A stretch of 64,000 bases of DNA from Siphonodentalium dalli (GCA_032622095.1 CP136062.1:160452875-160516874), one strand, 5' to 3'. Numbered from the stretch's first letter, positions 10,379-22,974 are shown. The notes: generated by a model from the letters alone, not told the origin. Numbers and translations: made by a program.

Positions 10379-13300
10379 TTTAGCACGGGCTACGGTTCGT
10401 ACCTTTGGTCCGATTATTATGAAATTTGTCATGGATGTTGACATTGACATGTAGGTGGGAACGAGTCATTTTGGGGTCATTCGGCCGAAAAACATGGCCG
10501 CCAGCGGCCATTTTGGATTTCAAAATTCAATCCATTAGCACGGGCTACAGGCCGTACGGTTTGTCTTATTGTCATGAAATTTGTCATGGATGTTAATATT
10601 GACATGTAGATGGGAAAGATTAATTTTGGGGTCATTCGGCCAAAAAACATGGCCGCCGGCAGCCATCTTAGATTTTACTCTTGGTATGACTAAATTCTTT
10701 AGCACGGGCTACAGGTCGTACTTTTAGTCTGATCATCATAACATTTGTGAAGAATGTTAATAATGACATGTAGATGGGAACGAGTCATTTTGGGGTCATT
10801 CGGCCAAAAAACATGGCCGCCAGCAGCCATCTTGGATTTTACTCTTTGTATGACTAAATCCTTTAGCACGGGCTACAGGTCGTACCTTTAGTCTGATCAT
10901 CATAAAATTTGTCATGGCTGTTGAAATTGGAATGTAGATGGGAACGAGTCATTTTGGGGTCATTCAGACAAAAAACATGGCCGCCAGTGGCCATCTTGGA
11001 TTTCAAAATTTAATCCATTAGCACGTGCCACAGGTCGTACTGTTTGTCTGATCATCATGAAATTTGTCATGGATGATAATATTGACATGTAGATGGAACG
11101 ACTCATTTTGGGGTCATTCGGCCAAAAAACATGGCCGCCAGCAGCCATCTTGGATTTTACTCTTTGTGTGACTAAATTCTTTAGCACGGGCTGCAGATCG
11201 TACCTTTAGTCTGATCATCATAAAATTTGTCATGGATATTAACAATGACATGTAGATGGGAACGAGTCATCTTGGTGTCATTCGGCCAAAAAACATGGTC
11301 GCCAGCAGTCATCTTGGAATTTACTCTTTGTATGACTAAATCCTTTAGCACGGGCTGCAGGTTGTATCTTTAGTCTGATCATCATAAAATTTGTCATGAA
11401 TGTTAATAATGACATGTAGATGGGAACGAGTCATTTTGGTGTCATTCGGCCGAAAAACATGGCCGCCAGCAGCCATCTTTGATTTTACTCTTTGTATGAC
11501 TAAATCCTTTAGCACGGGCTACAGGTCGTACCTTTAGTTTGATCATCATAAAATTTGTCATGGCTGTCGAAATTGGAATGTAAATGGGAACGAGTCATTT
11601 TGGGGTCATTCGGACAAAAACATGGCCGCCAGTGGCCATCTTGGATTTCAAAATTTAATCCATTAGCACGTGCCACAGGTCGTACTTTTAGTCTGATCGT
11701 CATAAAATTTGTCAAGAATGTTAATAATGACATGTAGATGGGAACGAGTCATCTTGGGGTCATTCGGCCAAAAAACATGGTCGCCAGCAGCCATCTTGGA
11801 ATTTACTCTTTGTATGACTAAATCCTTTAGCACGGGCTACAGGTTGTACCTTTAGTCTGATCATCATAAATTTTGTCATGAATGTTAATAATGACATATA
11901 GATGGGAACGAGTCATTTTGGGGTCATTTGTCTAAAAAAACATGGCCGACAGCAGCCATCTTGGATTTTACTCTTTGTATGACTAAATTCTTTAGCATGG
12001 GCTACAGGTCGTACCTTTAGTCGGATCGTCATAAAATTTGTCACGGATGTTAACGATGACATGTAGATGGGAACGACTCATTTTGGGGTCATTCGGCCGA
12101 AAACATGGCCGCCAGCAGCCATCTTGGATTTTACTCTTTGTATGACTAAATCCTTTAGCACGGGCTACAGGTTGTACCTTTAGTCTGATCATCATAAAAT
12201 TTGTCATGAATGTTAATAATGACATGTAGATGGGAACGAGTCATCTTGGGGGTCATTCGGCCAAAAAACATGGTCGCCAGCAGCCATCTTGGAATTTACT
12301 CTTTGTATGACTAAATCCTTTAGCACGGGCTGCAGGTTGTACCTTTAGTCTGATCATCATAAAATTTGTCTTGAATGTTAATAATGACATGTAGATGGGA
12401 ACGAGTCATTTTGGTGTCATTCGGCCGAAAAACATGGCCGCCAGCAGCCATCTTTGATTTTACTCTTTGTATGACTAAATTCTTTAGCACGGGCTACAGG
12501 TCGTACTTTTAGTCTGATCGTCATAAAATTTGTCAAGAATGTTAATAATGACATGTAGATGGGAACGAGTCACCTTGGGGTAATTCGGCCAAAAAACATG
12601 GCCGCCAGCAGCCATCTTGGATGTTACTCTTTGTATGACTAAATCCTTTAGCACGGGCTACAGGTCGTACCTTTAGTCTGATCATCATAAAATTTATCAT
12701 GGCTGTTGAAATTGGAATGTAGATGGGAACGAGTCATTTTGGGGTCATTCAGACAAAAAACATGACCGCCAGTGGCCATCTTGGATTTCAAAATTTAATC
12801 CATTAGCACGGGCCACAGGTCGTACTTTTAGTCTGATCGTCATAAAATTTGTCAAGAATGTTAATAATGACATGTAGATGGGAACGAGTCATCTTGGGGT
12901 CATTCGGCCAAAAAACATGGTCGCCAGCAGCCATCTTGGAATTTACTCTTTGTATGACTAAATCCTTTAGCACGGGCTGCAGGTTGTGCCTTTAGTCTGA
13001 TCATCATAAAATTTGTCATGAATGTTAATAATGACATGTAGATGGGAACGAGTCATTTTGGTGTCATTCGGCCGAAAAACATGGCCGCCAGCAGCCATCT
13101 TTGGTTTTACTCTTTGTATGACTAAATCCTTTAGCACGGGCTACAGGTCGTACCTTTAGTTTGATCATCATAAAATTTGTCATGGCTGTTGAAATTGGAA
13201 TGTAAATGGGAACGAGTCATTTTGGGGTCATTCGGATAAAAACATGGCCGCCAGTGGCCATCTTGGATTTCAAAATTTAATCCATTAGCACGTGCCACAG

Positions 13301-14890
13301 GTCGTACTTTTAGTCTGATCGTCATAAAATTTGTCAAGAATGTTAATAATGACATGTAGATGGGAACGAGTCATCTTGGGGTCATTCGGCCAAAAAACAT
13401 GGTCGCCAGCAGCCATCTTGGAATTTACTCTTTGTATGACTAAATCCTTTAGCACGGGCTACAGGTTGTACCTTTAGTCTGATCAGCATAAAATTTGTCA
13501 TGAATGTTAATAATGAAATGTAGATGGGAACGAGTCATTTTGGGGTCATTTGGCTAAAAAACATGGCCGACAGCAGCCATCTTGGATTTTACTCTTTGTA
13601 TGACTAAATTCTTTAGCATGGGCTACAGGTCGTACCTTTAGTCTGATCGTCATAAAATTTGTCACGGATGTTAACGATGACATGTAGATGGGAACGACTC
13701 ATTTTGGGGTCATTCGGCCGAAAACATGGCCGCCAGCAGCCATCTTGGATTTTACTCTTTGTATGACTAAATCCTTTAGCACGGGCTACAGGTTGTACCT
13801 TTAGTCTGATCATCATAAAATTTGTCATGAATGTTAATAATGACATGTAGATGGGAACGAGTCATCTTGGGGTCATTCGGCCAAAAAACATGGTCGCCAG
13901 CAGCCATCTTGGAATTTACTCTTGTATGACTAAATCCTTTAGCACGGGCTGCAGGTTGTACCTTTAGTCTGATCATCATAAAATTTGTCATGAATGTTAA
14001 TAATGACATGTAGATGGGAACGAGTCATTTTGGTGTCATTCGGCCGAAAAACATGGCCGCCAGCAGCCATCTTTGATTTTACTCTTTGTATGACTAAATC
14101 CTTTAGCACGGGCTACAGGTCGTACCTTTAGTTTGATCATCATAAAATTTGTCATGGCTGTTGAAATTGGAATGTAAATGGGAACGAGTCATTTTGGGGT
14201 CATTCGGACAAAAACATGGCCGCCAGTGGCCATCTTGGATTTCAAAATTTAATCCATTAGCACGTGCCACAGGTCGTACTTTTTGTCTGATCGTCATAAA
14301 ATTAGTCAAGAATGTTAATAATGACATGTAGATGGGAACGACTCATTTTGGGGTCATTCGGTGGAAACATGGCCGCCAGCAGCCATCTTGGATTTTACTC
14401 TTTGTATGACTAAATTCTTTAGCATGGGCTACAGGTCGTACCTTTAGTCTGATCGTCATAAAATTTGTCACGGATGTTAACGATGACATGTAGATGTGAA
14501 CGACTCATTTTGGGGTCATTCGGTGGAAACATGGCCGCCAGCAGCCATCTTGGATTTTACTCTTTGTATGACTAAATTCTTTAGCATGGGCTACATGTCG
14601 TACCTTTAGTCTGATCATCATAAAATTTGTCATGAATGTTAATAATGACATGTAGATGGGAACGAGTCATTTTAGTGTCATTCGGCCAAAAAACATGGCC
14701 GCCAGCAGCCATCTTGGATTTTACTCTTTGTATGACTAAATTCTTTAGCATGGGCTACAGGTCGTACTTTTAATCTGATCGTCATAAAATTTGTCATGGA
14801 TGTTAACGATGACATGTAGATGGGATACAATTATTTTGGGGTCATTCGGCCGAAACATGGCCGCCAGCAGCCATCTTGGATTTAACTTTT

Positions 14891-15013
14891 CTCTTCATGT
14901 CTATAAACTAGTATTAGACATTCAACTTTCCACATTCCTAATCGCTCCATTGACTGTAATACATTAAATTATTCCCTTTCAAGTTGAGCTACAGTGTCAT
15001 TGATACTTTCATT
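14891..15013 (+). mobile_element. Second tail of AAGTTGAGCTA element inside array
   Basis: It is the same segment as 9691-9814. The unit after it shares private variants with the unit after 9814 (AACATTTG, GGGGTAATTCGG, AACAAGGCC). The two tails are therefore copies of one junction, about 5.2 kb apart. Confidence 0.75.
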
Positions 15014-15930
15014 AGTCTGATCATCATAACATTTGTCATGGCTGTTGAAATTGGAATGTAGATGGGAACGAGTCATTTTGGGGTAATTCGGACAAAAAAC
15101 AAGGCCGCCAGCGGCCATCTTGGATTTCAAAAATTAATCCATTAGCACGGGCCACAGGTCGTACCTTTAGTCTGATCATCATGAAATTTGTCACGGATGT
15201 TAATATTGACATGTAGATGGGAACGAGTCATTTTGGGGGTTATTCGGCCGAAAAACATGGCCGCCAGCAGCCATCTTGGAATTTAATCTTTGTATGACTG
15301 AATTCTTTAGCACGGGATACAGGTCGTACCTTTAGTCTGATCATCATAAAATTTGTCATGTATATTAACAATGACATATAGATGGGAACGACTCATTTTG
15401 GGGTCATTTGATCGAAAAACATGGCCGCCAGCAGTCATCTTGGATTTTACTCTTTGTATGACTAAATTCTTAAGCACGGGCTACAGGTGGTACCTTTAGT
15501 CTGATCATCATAAAATTTATCACGGATGTTAACAATGACATGTTGATGGGAACGACTCATTTTGGGGTCATTCGGTTGAAAAACATGGCCGCCAGCAGCC
15601 ATCTTGGATTTTACTCTTTGTATGACTAAATCCTTTAGCACCGCCAAAAAAGATGGCCGCCAGCAGCCATCTTGGATTTTACTCTTTGTATAACTAAATC
15701 CTTTAGCACGGGCTACATGTCGTACCTTTAGTCTGATCATCATACAATTTGTCCTGGCTGTTGAAATTGGAATGTAGATGGGAACGAGTCATTTTGGGGT
15801 TATTTGGCCAAAAAACATGGTTGCTGGCAGCCATCTTGCATTTTACTATTTGCATGACTAAAGCTATCAAATGCTTTTGAATTTTATTGGAAAACATAGC
15901 CGCCAGCAACCATCTTAGATTTTATATATA

Positions 15931-16053
15931 TCTTCATGTCGATAAACTAGTATTAGACATTCAACTTTTCACATTCCTAATCGCTCCATTGACTGTAATA
16001 CATTAAATTATTCCCTTTCCAAGTTGAGCTACAGTGTCATTGACACTTCCATT
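15931..16053 (+). mobile_element. Terminal tail closing the array
   Basis: TCTTCATGTCGATAAAC through CCAAGTTGAGCTACAGTG and TGACACTTCCATT marks the right edge of the array. A family A head hairpin follows at once (16054). Confidence 0.75.
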
Positions 16054-16240
16054 ATGTGTACCCATACTATAGTATATACACATAGTGTCGACGTCCGGAT
16101 TGACCACTCGTCATTCGTCCGTCTGGATGTCTGTCCATCTGTCCGTAGACACTTTACTCATAATGCGATAACTCAAACATTTTCTATCCGATCGGAACCA
16201 AAAATACAGATCGAGTTCAAATATGGGTTTGATCCCAGTT
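16054..16240 (+). mobile_element. Family A element, left part (split by a nested insertion)
   Basis: The TATGTGTACCCATAC head, GACCACTCGTC, GTCCGTCTG and the start of a ~150-bp unit (CAGATCGAGTTC) are present. The unit is cut after GATCCCAGTT by the element at 16241-17077 and resumes at 17081 with AGAGTTATGGCCC. Confidence 0.8.
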
Positions 16241-17077
16241 TTTAGCTCAACTTTACTTTGTAAAGTTTGAGCTATTCCCATGGCTTTGTCGTCCGTGTGT
16301 GAGTCGTCAACAATACAGGCTACAGGTCGTACCTTTGGTCGGATCATTATGAAATTTGTCATAGCTGTTGACATCAACATTTAGACCGGAACAATTCATT
16401 TTTGGGTCATTCGGAAAAAAACATGACCGCCAGCGGCCATCTTGGATTTCAAAATTCAATCCATTAGCACGGGCTACAGGTCGTACTGTTCGTCTGATCA
16501 TCATGAAATTTGTCATGGATGTTAATATTGACATGTTGATGGGAACGAGTAATTTTGGGGTCATTCGGCCAAAACACATGGCCGCCAGCAGCCATCTTGT
16601 ATTTTACTCTTTGCATGACTAAATCCTTTGGTACGGGCTACAGGTCGTACCTTTAGTCGGATCATCATGAAGTTTGTCATGGCTGTTGACATTGGGATGT
16701 AGATAGGAAAGAGTCATTTTAGGGTCATTTGGCCTTAAAACGTGTCCACTGGCAGCCATCTTATATTTTACTCTTTGCATGACTAAATCCTTTGGCACAC
16801 CCTACAGTCCACTTCCCTCATCCGATCATCTCCAGACTTCATATTAATCTTGATATTGATCTTACTAGATGGAAGCTATCAAATTGTTTTGAATTTTATT
16901 GGAAAACATAGCCGCCAGCAACCATCTTGGATTTTACTTTTATATATATCTCTCTTCATGTTGATAATCTAGTATTACTTAGACATTTTGAATTTCGCAT
17001 TCCTAATCGCTCCATTGACTGTAACACATAAAATTATTCCCTTTCCAAGTTGAGCTACAGTGTCATTGACACTTTCA
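16241..17077 (+). mobile_element. Complete TAGCTCAACTT element with ~160-bp units, nested in family A
   Basis: Its perfect 11-bp terminal repeats are TAGCTCAACTT (16243-16253) and AAGTTGAGCTA (17047-17057). The head repeat is followed by its own inverted copy (hairpin), CCATGGC, GTCCGTG and GTCGTCAACAA. Several ~160-bp units of the big-array family follow, then the tail with AGTGTCATTGACACT. Family A sequence is split cleanly on either side, so both ends are defined to within a few bases. No protein is encoded. The architecture resembles bivalve pearl elements; no sequence comparison was possible. Confidence 0.85.
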
Positions 17078-17230
17078 TTTTTAGAGTTATGGCCCTTTTT
17101 CAACTTAGAATTAACGCATTCTGCCATAACTCAAGCATTTTTTATCTGATTGGAATCAAATGTGGCATGTGAGTTTCACAGCCCAAAATACAGATCAAGT
17201 TCGAATATGGGAGTTATGACCCGTTTTCGA
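17078..17230 (+). mobile_element. Family A element, right part after nested insertion
   Basis: AGAGTTATGGCCCTTTT, ACGCATTCTGCCATAACTCA and CAGATCAAGTTCGAATATGG continue the unit that was interrupted at 16240. Confidence 0.8.
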
Positions 17231-17937
17231 AAAAGAAATTGAATAAAAAAATATTGAACTTCTTGCTCAATTTAACAAACAAAAAATATTAAATTTGTTT
17301 TAACTTTTATAATAATAACAAAAAAATGTCATTGACACTTTCATTTGTTTCAGTTTTGTACCATTAATTAGGTGTGATGTCCTGTTTTGAAAATATGAAG
17401 ATTTTATTGCAATAATTGCATGCAATATAATCATATCAATAAATTACCATAATGAACATCCTATATCCAGAGTATATGAGAGTACATTTTATAGATGTTG
17501 CATTCCAAGTGAAATCTTGTTAATTGAGTGATGACATATTTTACAGAGCTCTGGCCTTTGGTTAGATCAAGTCAAAGATAAACAACACTGTTGGCATCTG
17601 TCAAATTTGATTAATGGCAGCATGAAACTCTTGTTTCTCCTATCCCATAGACATATTCTATAATGTACAAATACTCTACCTCTTATATTTGGTTATCTTT
17701 GCACACAAGTCACTTCTATTCATTTTGGTATTGACTGATTAATTTACTTTTGAAAAATATATTAACCCTTCAGGCACATGCTTCAATGTGAAATTAAAAT
17801 AATGGCTCATAGCCAATTTGATTTATATATGCAATAGGTAGCAGGCAAATAAATCTACATGATTATAGTACGTGATGCCTTGTTTTGAAATCAAGATGTT
17901 GTTCATATTTCCAGGATCCTTATTTTCCCATTTGTTA
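17231..17937. other. No gene seen
   Basis: AT-rich DNA with A-runs at 17240-17330. No splice-bounded coding segment or recognisable element was found. Confidence 0.6.
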
Positions 17938-18807
17938 GTCGAGTTTTTCAAAAAACTCGACTTATGGTTTGACGAGGGACGGTTGGCGGGCGGGCGGGGT
18001 GGGCGGACATAAATAATGCCTTATAACTTTGACATTTGTCAACGGATTCAAAAATGTTTTGGTATGTCAGTTGCTCCCAATGACTATTTACTGCCTGTAG
18101 AAAATGGGTCACGTCCGAACTTTTTTACAAGAGTTATCCATCTTAGATGTTTTTTAGTTAAGTTTGTCACCATTAGCGCGATAACTCACGCAAATATTAA
18201 CCAATTTCAACAATATTTGGTATATGAGACTCTTGCAACAATATCTCGGACGAGTTCGAAAACCAAGTTTGTCCGAAATTTTTTTCCGGAGTTATGGGTC
18301 TTAGTTTGTATATTTTTAGCAATGTTATCACCGTTAGCGCGATAACTCGATGACATATTAACCGATTTCAACAATATTTGGTATATGAGTCTCCTGCAAC
18401 AATATCTCGGACGAGTTCGAAAACCAGGTTTGTCCGAATTTTTTTTCGCAGAGTTATGGGTCTTAGTTTGTCTATTTGTTAGCAATGTTATCACCGTTAG
18501 CGCGATAACTCAATGAAATATTAACCGATTTAAACAATATTTGGTATATGAGTCTATTGCAACAATATCTCGGACGAGTTCGAAAACCTGGTTTGTCCGA
18601 AATGTTTTCCCGGAATTATGGGTCTTAGTTTGTCTATTTTAATCACAATTTTATCACCGTTAGTGCGATAACTCAATGAAATATCAACGGATTCAATTGA
18701 TATTTGGCATTTCGGTCTATTGCAATAATATACCACCGTCCAACTTTTTTCCCCGGAGTTGTGCACCTTATTGGCAGAAGTTTGGTTCGACTGCCAAAAA
18801 ACTCGAC
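17938..18807 (+). mobile_element. Element family B: GTCGAGTTTTT ends, ~162-bp units
   Basis: The head GTCGAGTTTTT is immediately followed by AAAAAACTCGAC (hairpin 17938-17961), then a GGGACGG/GGCGGGCGGGCGGGG stretch. About four units follow, marked by GCGCGATAACTC at 18176, 18337, 18500 and 18663 (spacings 161, 163, 163). The tail ends AAAAAACTCGAC at 18796-18807. Unit sequence (CAATATCTCGGACGAGTTCG, TCACCGTTAGCGCG) is unlike the 7-16 kb array. Units read open in places but encode nothing recognisable. Confidence 0.85.
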
Positions 18808-19610
18808 AAAAGCATCTTAGATGCGTACCCCTTGTTCATAGTGTCATGGTTGATTGAATTTTAGGGGTCACAGAGCACTTAAAAGATTAACATTGAAGGC
18901 TATGGATTTTAGTGTCCAAGCTACTTGTAAAACATTGTAATGTGTGAAACCATTTGATTGAGTGCTACTTACTTTCTTTTATATGAACTATGGTAATCTG
19001 TTTTGATTTAGGGGTCAAAGGGGCCAGCATCCTCATCATATTATGTCTGTATAACATTATGTAGATAACACTTTTGTATTGTATAAACTACATATATTTT
19101 TTTAAACCGTACATAATCTGGCATATGCCTAACAATATAAGCATTTATTATTACACTGGTCAGACATGTTTGATAAACAAATAACAACTGTGGAGAATGT
19201 GGGGGGGGGGGGGGTAATTAAAGTACCTTTTAAATATGAGATAGAATCCCATGCATGTACGTTGTTCTAAGCAGTCTGGCTTGTCAACAAATTATAATTT
19301 CTCTTTAGAAGTGAATGAATTTTGAATATCTGGCAGGTCAAAAGTGGCAGAGATTAGGGTTTATCACTTTTGCTCCCAGTGAGTTAACTTAAACTCCTAA
19401 ACATATCCCCCAAAATCACTAAACCGTTGGATCTCACAGTGAGAGGTCATTGGGTGAATAGGGACGGAATTATCAGATTTAAAACTACTCCTCCCCACCC
19501 CAAATACTTTAAGCCATCTTAAGACAGATTATTTGATCTTTTGATTTCAAGTTGGGTACTGATATATGGATTCCTGTGATCATGTCTTTGACAAATTATC
19601 AGTTATGGCT
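18808..19610. other. No gene seen; 14-G run
   Basis: Only a poly(G) tract at 19201-19214 stands out in otherwise ordinary AT-rich sequence. Confidence 0.55.
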
Positions 19611-19786
19611 AATCGCTATCGACAAGGTATGGGTTAAACATCTGCCGATCATGATCGGCCTCTCATTTTTAAACGGAGTTATGGATTTTGGCGTCCAAGC
19701 TGAAAATAGCCGATCGCTATCGCCAAGATATGGGTTAAACATATGCCGACCATGATCGGCCTCTAGTTTTTTTGGGGGGGGGGGGA
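19611..19786 (+). repeat. Repeat with CCGATCATGATCGG palindrome, two copies
   Basis: CTATCG(A/C)CAAG(G/A)TATGGGTTAAACAT and a GCCGATCATGATCGGCCTCT palindrome occur twice about 100 bp apart. Related copies are at 21090-21150 and 21340-21395. The second ends CTAGTTTT and is followed by a 12-G run (19774-19785). Confidence 0.75.
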
Positions 19787-20046
19787 CTCAAAATAGCCAG
19801 TGTCCGTCTGTTTTGAAAGTTATGTCTTTTTCGACTTAGCATATATCTGTTCGGAAAGTTTCCGGATGATAACTTTATTTTGGGCTATTGGATCGAAAAA
19901 AAATTTGGAATGTTAGTTAATCCGCTCAAAATACAGGTGAAGTTCGAATATGGGTTCCGTCCCCATTTTAGTCTGATTTATGGTCGTTATCGGCTTTAAA
20001 TTTACTGATTATTTCGGTTTCCGGATGATAACTTTACTTTTAGTTT

Positions 20047-20215
20047 TTATGTTTACCCATACCATAGTATGGTAAACATAGTGTCAACGTCCGGATTGAC
20101 CACTCGTCGTTCGTCCGTCCGTACGTCCATCCGTCCGTAGACAACTGAAACATATGGGTTTGATCCGACTATTTTTAACTAAGTTATGGCCCTTTTTCGA
20201 AAAAATATATTCACT
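20047..20215 (+). mobile_element. Family A element head, truncated
   Basis: Hairpin TATGTTTACCCATAC/GTATGGTAAACATA (20049-20079), GACCACTCGTCG and GTCCGTCCGTACG, followed by less than one unit before A/T homopolymers begin. Confidence 0.8.
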
Positions 20216-20350
20216 CTTAAAAAAAAAAAAAAAAAAAAAATTTAATTCCTTGCTAAAAAAAATTTAAAACAAAAAAAACATTTTTTAAAATATCAATTTT
20301 TTTTTTTTAAATAATTAAAAAAAAATTTTTTTTTTTAAGTTAAAAAAATT
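20216..20350. repeat. Poly(A)/poly(T)-rich low-complexity stretch
   Basis: Long A runs and T runs alternate, with little other sequence. It may be a decayed element tail or simple low-complexity sequence. Confidence 0.85.
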
Positions 20351-21080
20351 TGAAAAGTTAACACCATTATAACTCTGCCAAGGGTACCCCGAGCCACCAC
20401 ACCAAATTTGGTTTAAATCGGTCCAAAATCTTGTGTTATGTACTGGTAAATTTGTTTGGAGCGACTTTAAACCCAATTCACAATTCCATCCAATGCCTTT
20501 GGACTACTAAGCTATTGGTAAGGCTATATTATTTTCTGATGTCTCTTATGCCAATGTTCAGATAAAGAAAGCTATGGTATCTAATTTAAAAAAAAGTTTC
20601 AACAATACACATCACATGATATTAACAGTAGACTAGAATATCTGTGCTGCATTGCACAGCTGAGTATATCACTCTACAGATGGTCTGATGTCATTATAAA
20701 TGTTATTGGTTTAATAGAGATGCCAGCCTTCAATATAAACAATGCCTGTGATTTGTTGACAGCTATGCTATATAATTGGTATTAATGGGTCAGCAGTGAT
20801 GTGTCTTTATCTTGATGTGTGTTGTTGGTAGAATTTGATACATTATCATTGTAAACTTAAATTGGACTCTCTTAACCCAAGTATTCCATGTCCATGTCAC
20901 CTTTTTCACATTTAACCCAAGGCTGTGGTTGTGCAGCATTACAGGTCCTGTACCAATGCATTCTCTTATATAAATGCGAGTGACCCATAAATTCCAATAA
21001 TTTGTGTTATGTACATTTGTCTATAATAGTACATAACAGTATACTCTAGAATTCAACATCAAAACTCTCATTTATGATTC
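20351..21080. other. No gene seen; fragment of small hairpin element at 20951-20985
   Basis: ACCAATGCATTCTCTTATAT matches one arm of the element at 4266-4346. Otherwise nothing is recognisable. Confidence 0.6.
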
Positions 21081-21084
21081 CGAT

Positions 21085-21400
21085 CATAGTAATTTACTAT
21101 CGCCAAGGGATGGGTTAACATCTGCTGATCGTGATCGGTTGTAGTTAAAATGAACCCTTCTCAACATTCCTGATACTTTAGCAGAAATACCTTTCATCTG
21201 ATGTATGAGATGTATGTAAATTTGGTATGTGAATTTATCAGCCCAAATTACAGATAGAGTTCGAATTTGGGTTTGATCCATTTAAAAAAAAAGGAGTTAT
21301 GGCTTATGGATTTTTGCGTCCAAACTGAAAATAGCTTATCACTATCGCCAAGGTATGGGTTAAACATCTGCCGATCATGATCGGCCTCTCGTTTAAATTC
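21085..21400 (+). repeat. Two further copies of the CCGATCATGATCGG repeat
   Basis: TATCGCCAAGG(G/T)ATGGGTTA with a GATC palindrome occurs at 21100-21140 and 21345-21390. Unlike the 19.6-kb pair they are separated by unrelated sequence. Confidence 0.7.
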
Positions 21401-22143
21401 CACTGAATCTCTTGATATTTGAGTACCTTGTTCAAATTTCAGAAGACAAAGGCCAAGTTTGAATTTCATGGTCCGTAGAATTTTGAAGTTTAAAAAAAAC
21501 TCATTTTTGGGGGACATGTGGTCAGCGACCTTTTATTGATGTTAGATTTGTAGCCACGCTGAAATTTCATTTAAACCCCCTTTTAAGGGGTTTTCAGAAT
21601 TTAAAGAGCATTTAGTGATTATATAAAAAAATTAATGTCGCAATTAATCATACCATGGAATGTGCAATTTGAAACATCGCATACACATTACACAGTAAGT
21701 ATGATTTTGAACATATTGTTCAGAATTCTAATTCATCAGACAAAGTGCTGGGTACAGTTGACATCAAATTGTAAAACTGAAACCAATGGGGATTTTCGCT
21801 GATTGCTTAAAAAGTCATGACATCACTTACTGGCAAGCATATTCCACTCTACTACGAAGAGGGCTCTGACGTGTAACCTGTTGTAACTAGGAGTGATTTC
21901 ATAAAGGCAAATAACAATATAGTTATGCCATCAGATACAGTAATAAACAAAATTATGGGTCAAATGGCTCTGTAACATAGTGTCCAATATAAAGTCTAAC
22001 GATCGGCGCTTACCGAGACTGAAGTTTTATGATACGGTTATAAATTGGTTGATGATATTTGTTAACAATTTCTATACTATTTTCTTGCTCAACGTTATTT
22101 CTGTCATTCTGTTCTATGGGAGGAATTGGGAGAGTAAGCTTTT
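21401..22143. other. No gene seen
   Basis: AT-rich interval with no supported coding or repeat structure. Confidence 0.55.
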
Positions 22144-22680
22144 TAGCTCACCTGAGACGAAGTCTCCGGTGGAGCTATAGTCATCACTCCTCGTCCGTCC
22201 GTCCGTCCGTCCGTCCGTCCGTCTGTCTGTCCGTCCATCAAGAATCATCTTCTCCTCCCGAACCGGAAGACCGAATGGGTTCATATTTGGTGTGGATGTT
22301 CCCTAGGTGACTCATATTCAGATTTGCTCAAATGAGGTCACTGGGTCAAATAATTGCGAAGCCAGGGCTATAACTCTTTCCCTCCATAGTAATTCTTTTA
22401 AACATCTTCTCAAATACCATCAGGCCAAATGGGGTCATATTTGGTATGAAGGATCATTGGGTGACTGGGGTTCAGATTTGTTCAAATGAGGTCACTGGGT
22501 CAAAGTTGCGAAGCCAGGGCCATAACTCTTTCCATCCATAGTAATTCTTTTAAACCTCTTCTCAAATACCATCAGGCCAAATGGGTTTATATTTGGTATG
22601 AAGGATCCTTGGGTGACTGTGGTTCAGATTTGTTCAAATGAGGTCACTGGGTCAAATGTGGGCAGGGACATAACTCCAAA
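22144..22680 (+). mobile_element. Element family C: TAGCTCACC hairpin head, ~153-bp units
   Basis: The head hairpin TAGCTCACCTGAGAC...GGTGGAGCTA (22144-22177) is followed by (GTCC)n at about 22192-22230. Units marked by AATGAGGTCACTGGGTCAAA follow at 22331, 22485 and 22637 (spacings 154 and 152). The shared unit core includes CCAGGGCCATAACTCTTTCC and ATCAGGCCAAATGGG. The right end carries no inverted copy of the head, so this copy is likely truncated. Confidence 0.85.
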
Positions 22681-22974
22681 AAATATTTAAAAATAAAATG
22701 ATTGGCCCTTTACTCAAGTTCACTGCTTCTGCCACCCTGGTTTCAAAAATAATATTTACTAAAATTCTTGACAGAGAATCATTAACAAGAAACATTTACT
22801 TTGGCTCTAACTGTATGCGGGGTATGCCTACACATGCCACGTGAAATCTGATATTTTTATAAACATTCCCTGGAGATCTGTTAGAGGTCATTAATTCCCA
22901 ATTACAACAACAATCTAATATATGTATTGTTCAAATCTTTCATGCGGACATTTAACACATCCACCACTTCACTA

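Larger units (their letters stand above)
7910..15930 (-). repeat. ~162-bp satellite-like array with higher-order structure
   Basis: About fifty head-to-tail units (by length) carry CAGCAGCCATCTTGGATTTT, GTATGACTAAAT, GCACGGGCTACAGG, TCTGATCATCATAAAATTTG, ATGTAGATGGGAACGA and GGTCATTCGG. A variant unit with GTTGAAATTGGAATGTA recurs at offsets that are whole multiples of about 162 bases: 8743 to 11509 (2766), 11509 to 13131 (1622), 13131 to 14103 (972). This indicates multi-unit (higher-order) duplication. Embedded within it are element tails (9691-9814, 14891-15013) and one element head (10297-10378). No gene lies in the interval. Confidence 0.92.

Noticed and set aside
8743-14327. Repeated 74-77-codon minus-strand open frames as a protein family
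   Set aside because: They are one tandem unit read in the same frame; unit length near a multiple of three keeps them open. There is no start context, splice site or known domain, and units with indels break the frame freely.
20216-20350. Poly(A) tail of a retroposed gene
   Set aside because: A and T runs alternate, there is no upstream coding sequence, and it follows a truncated family A head.
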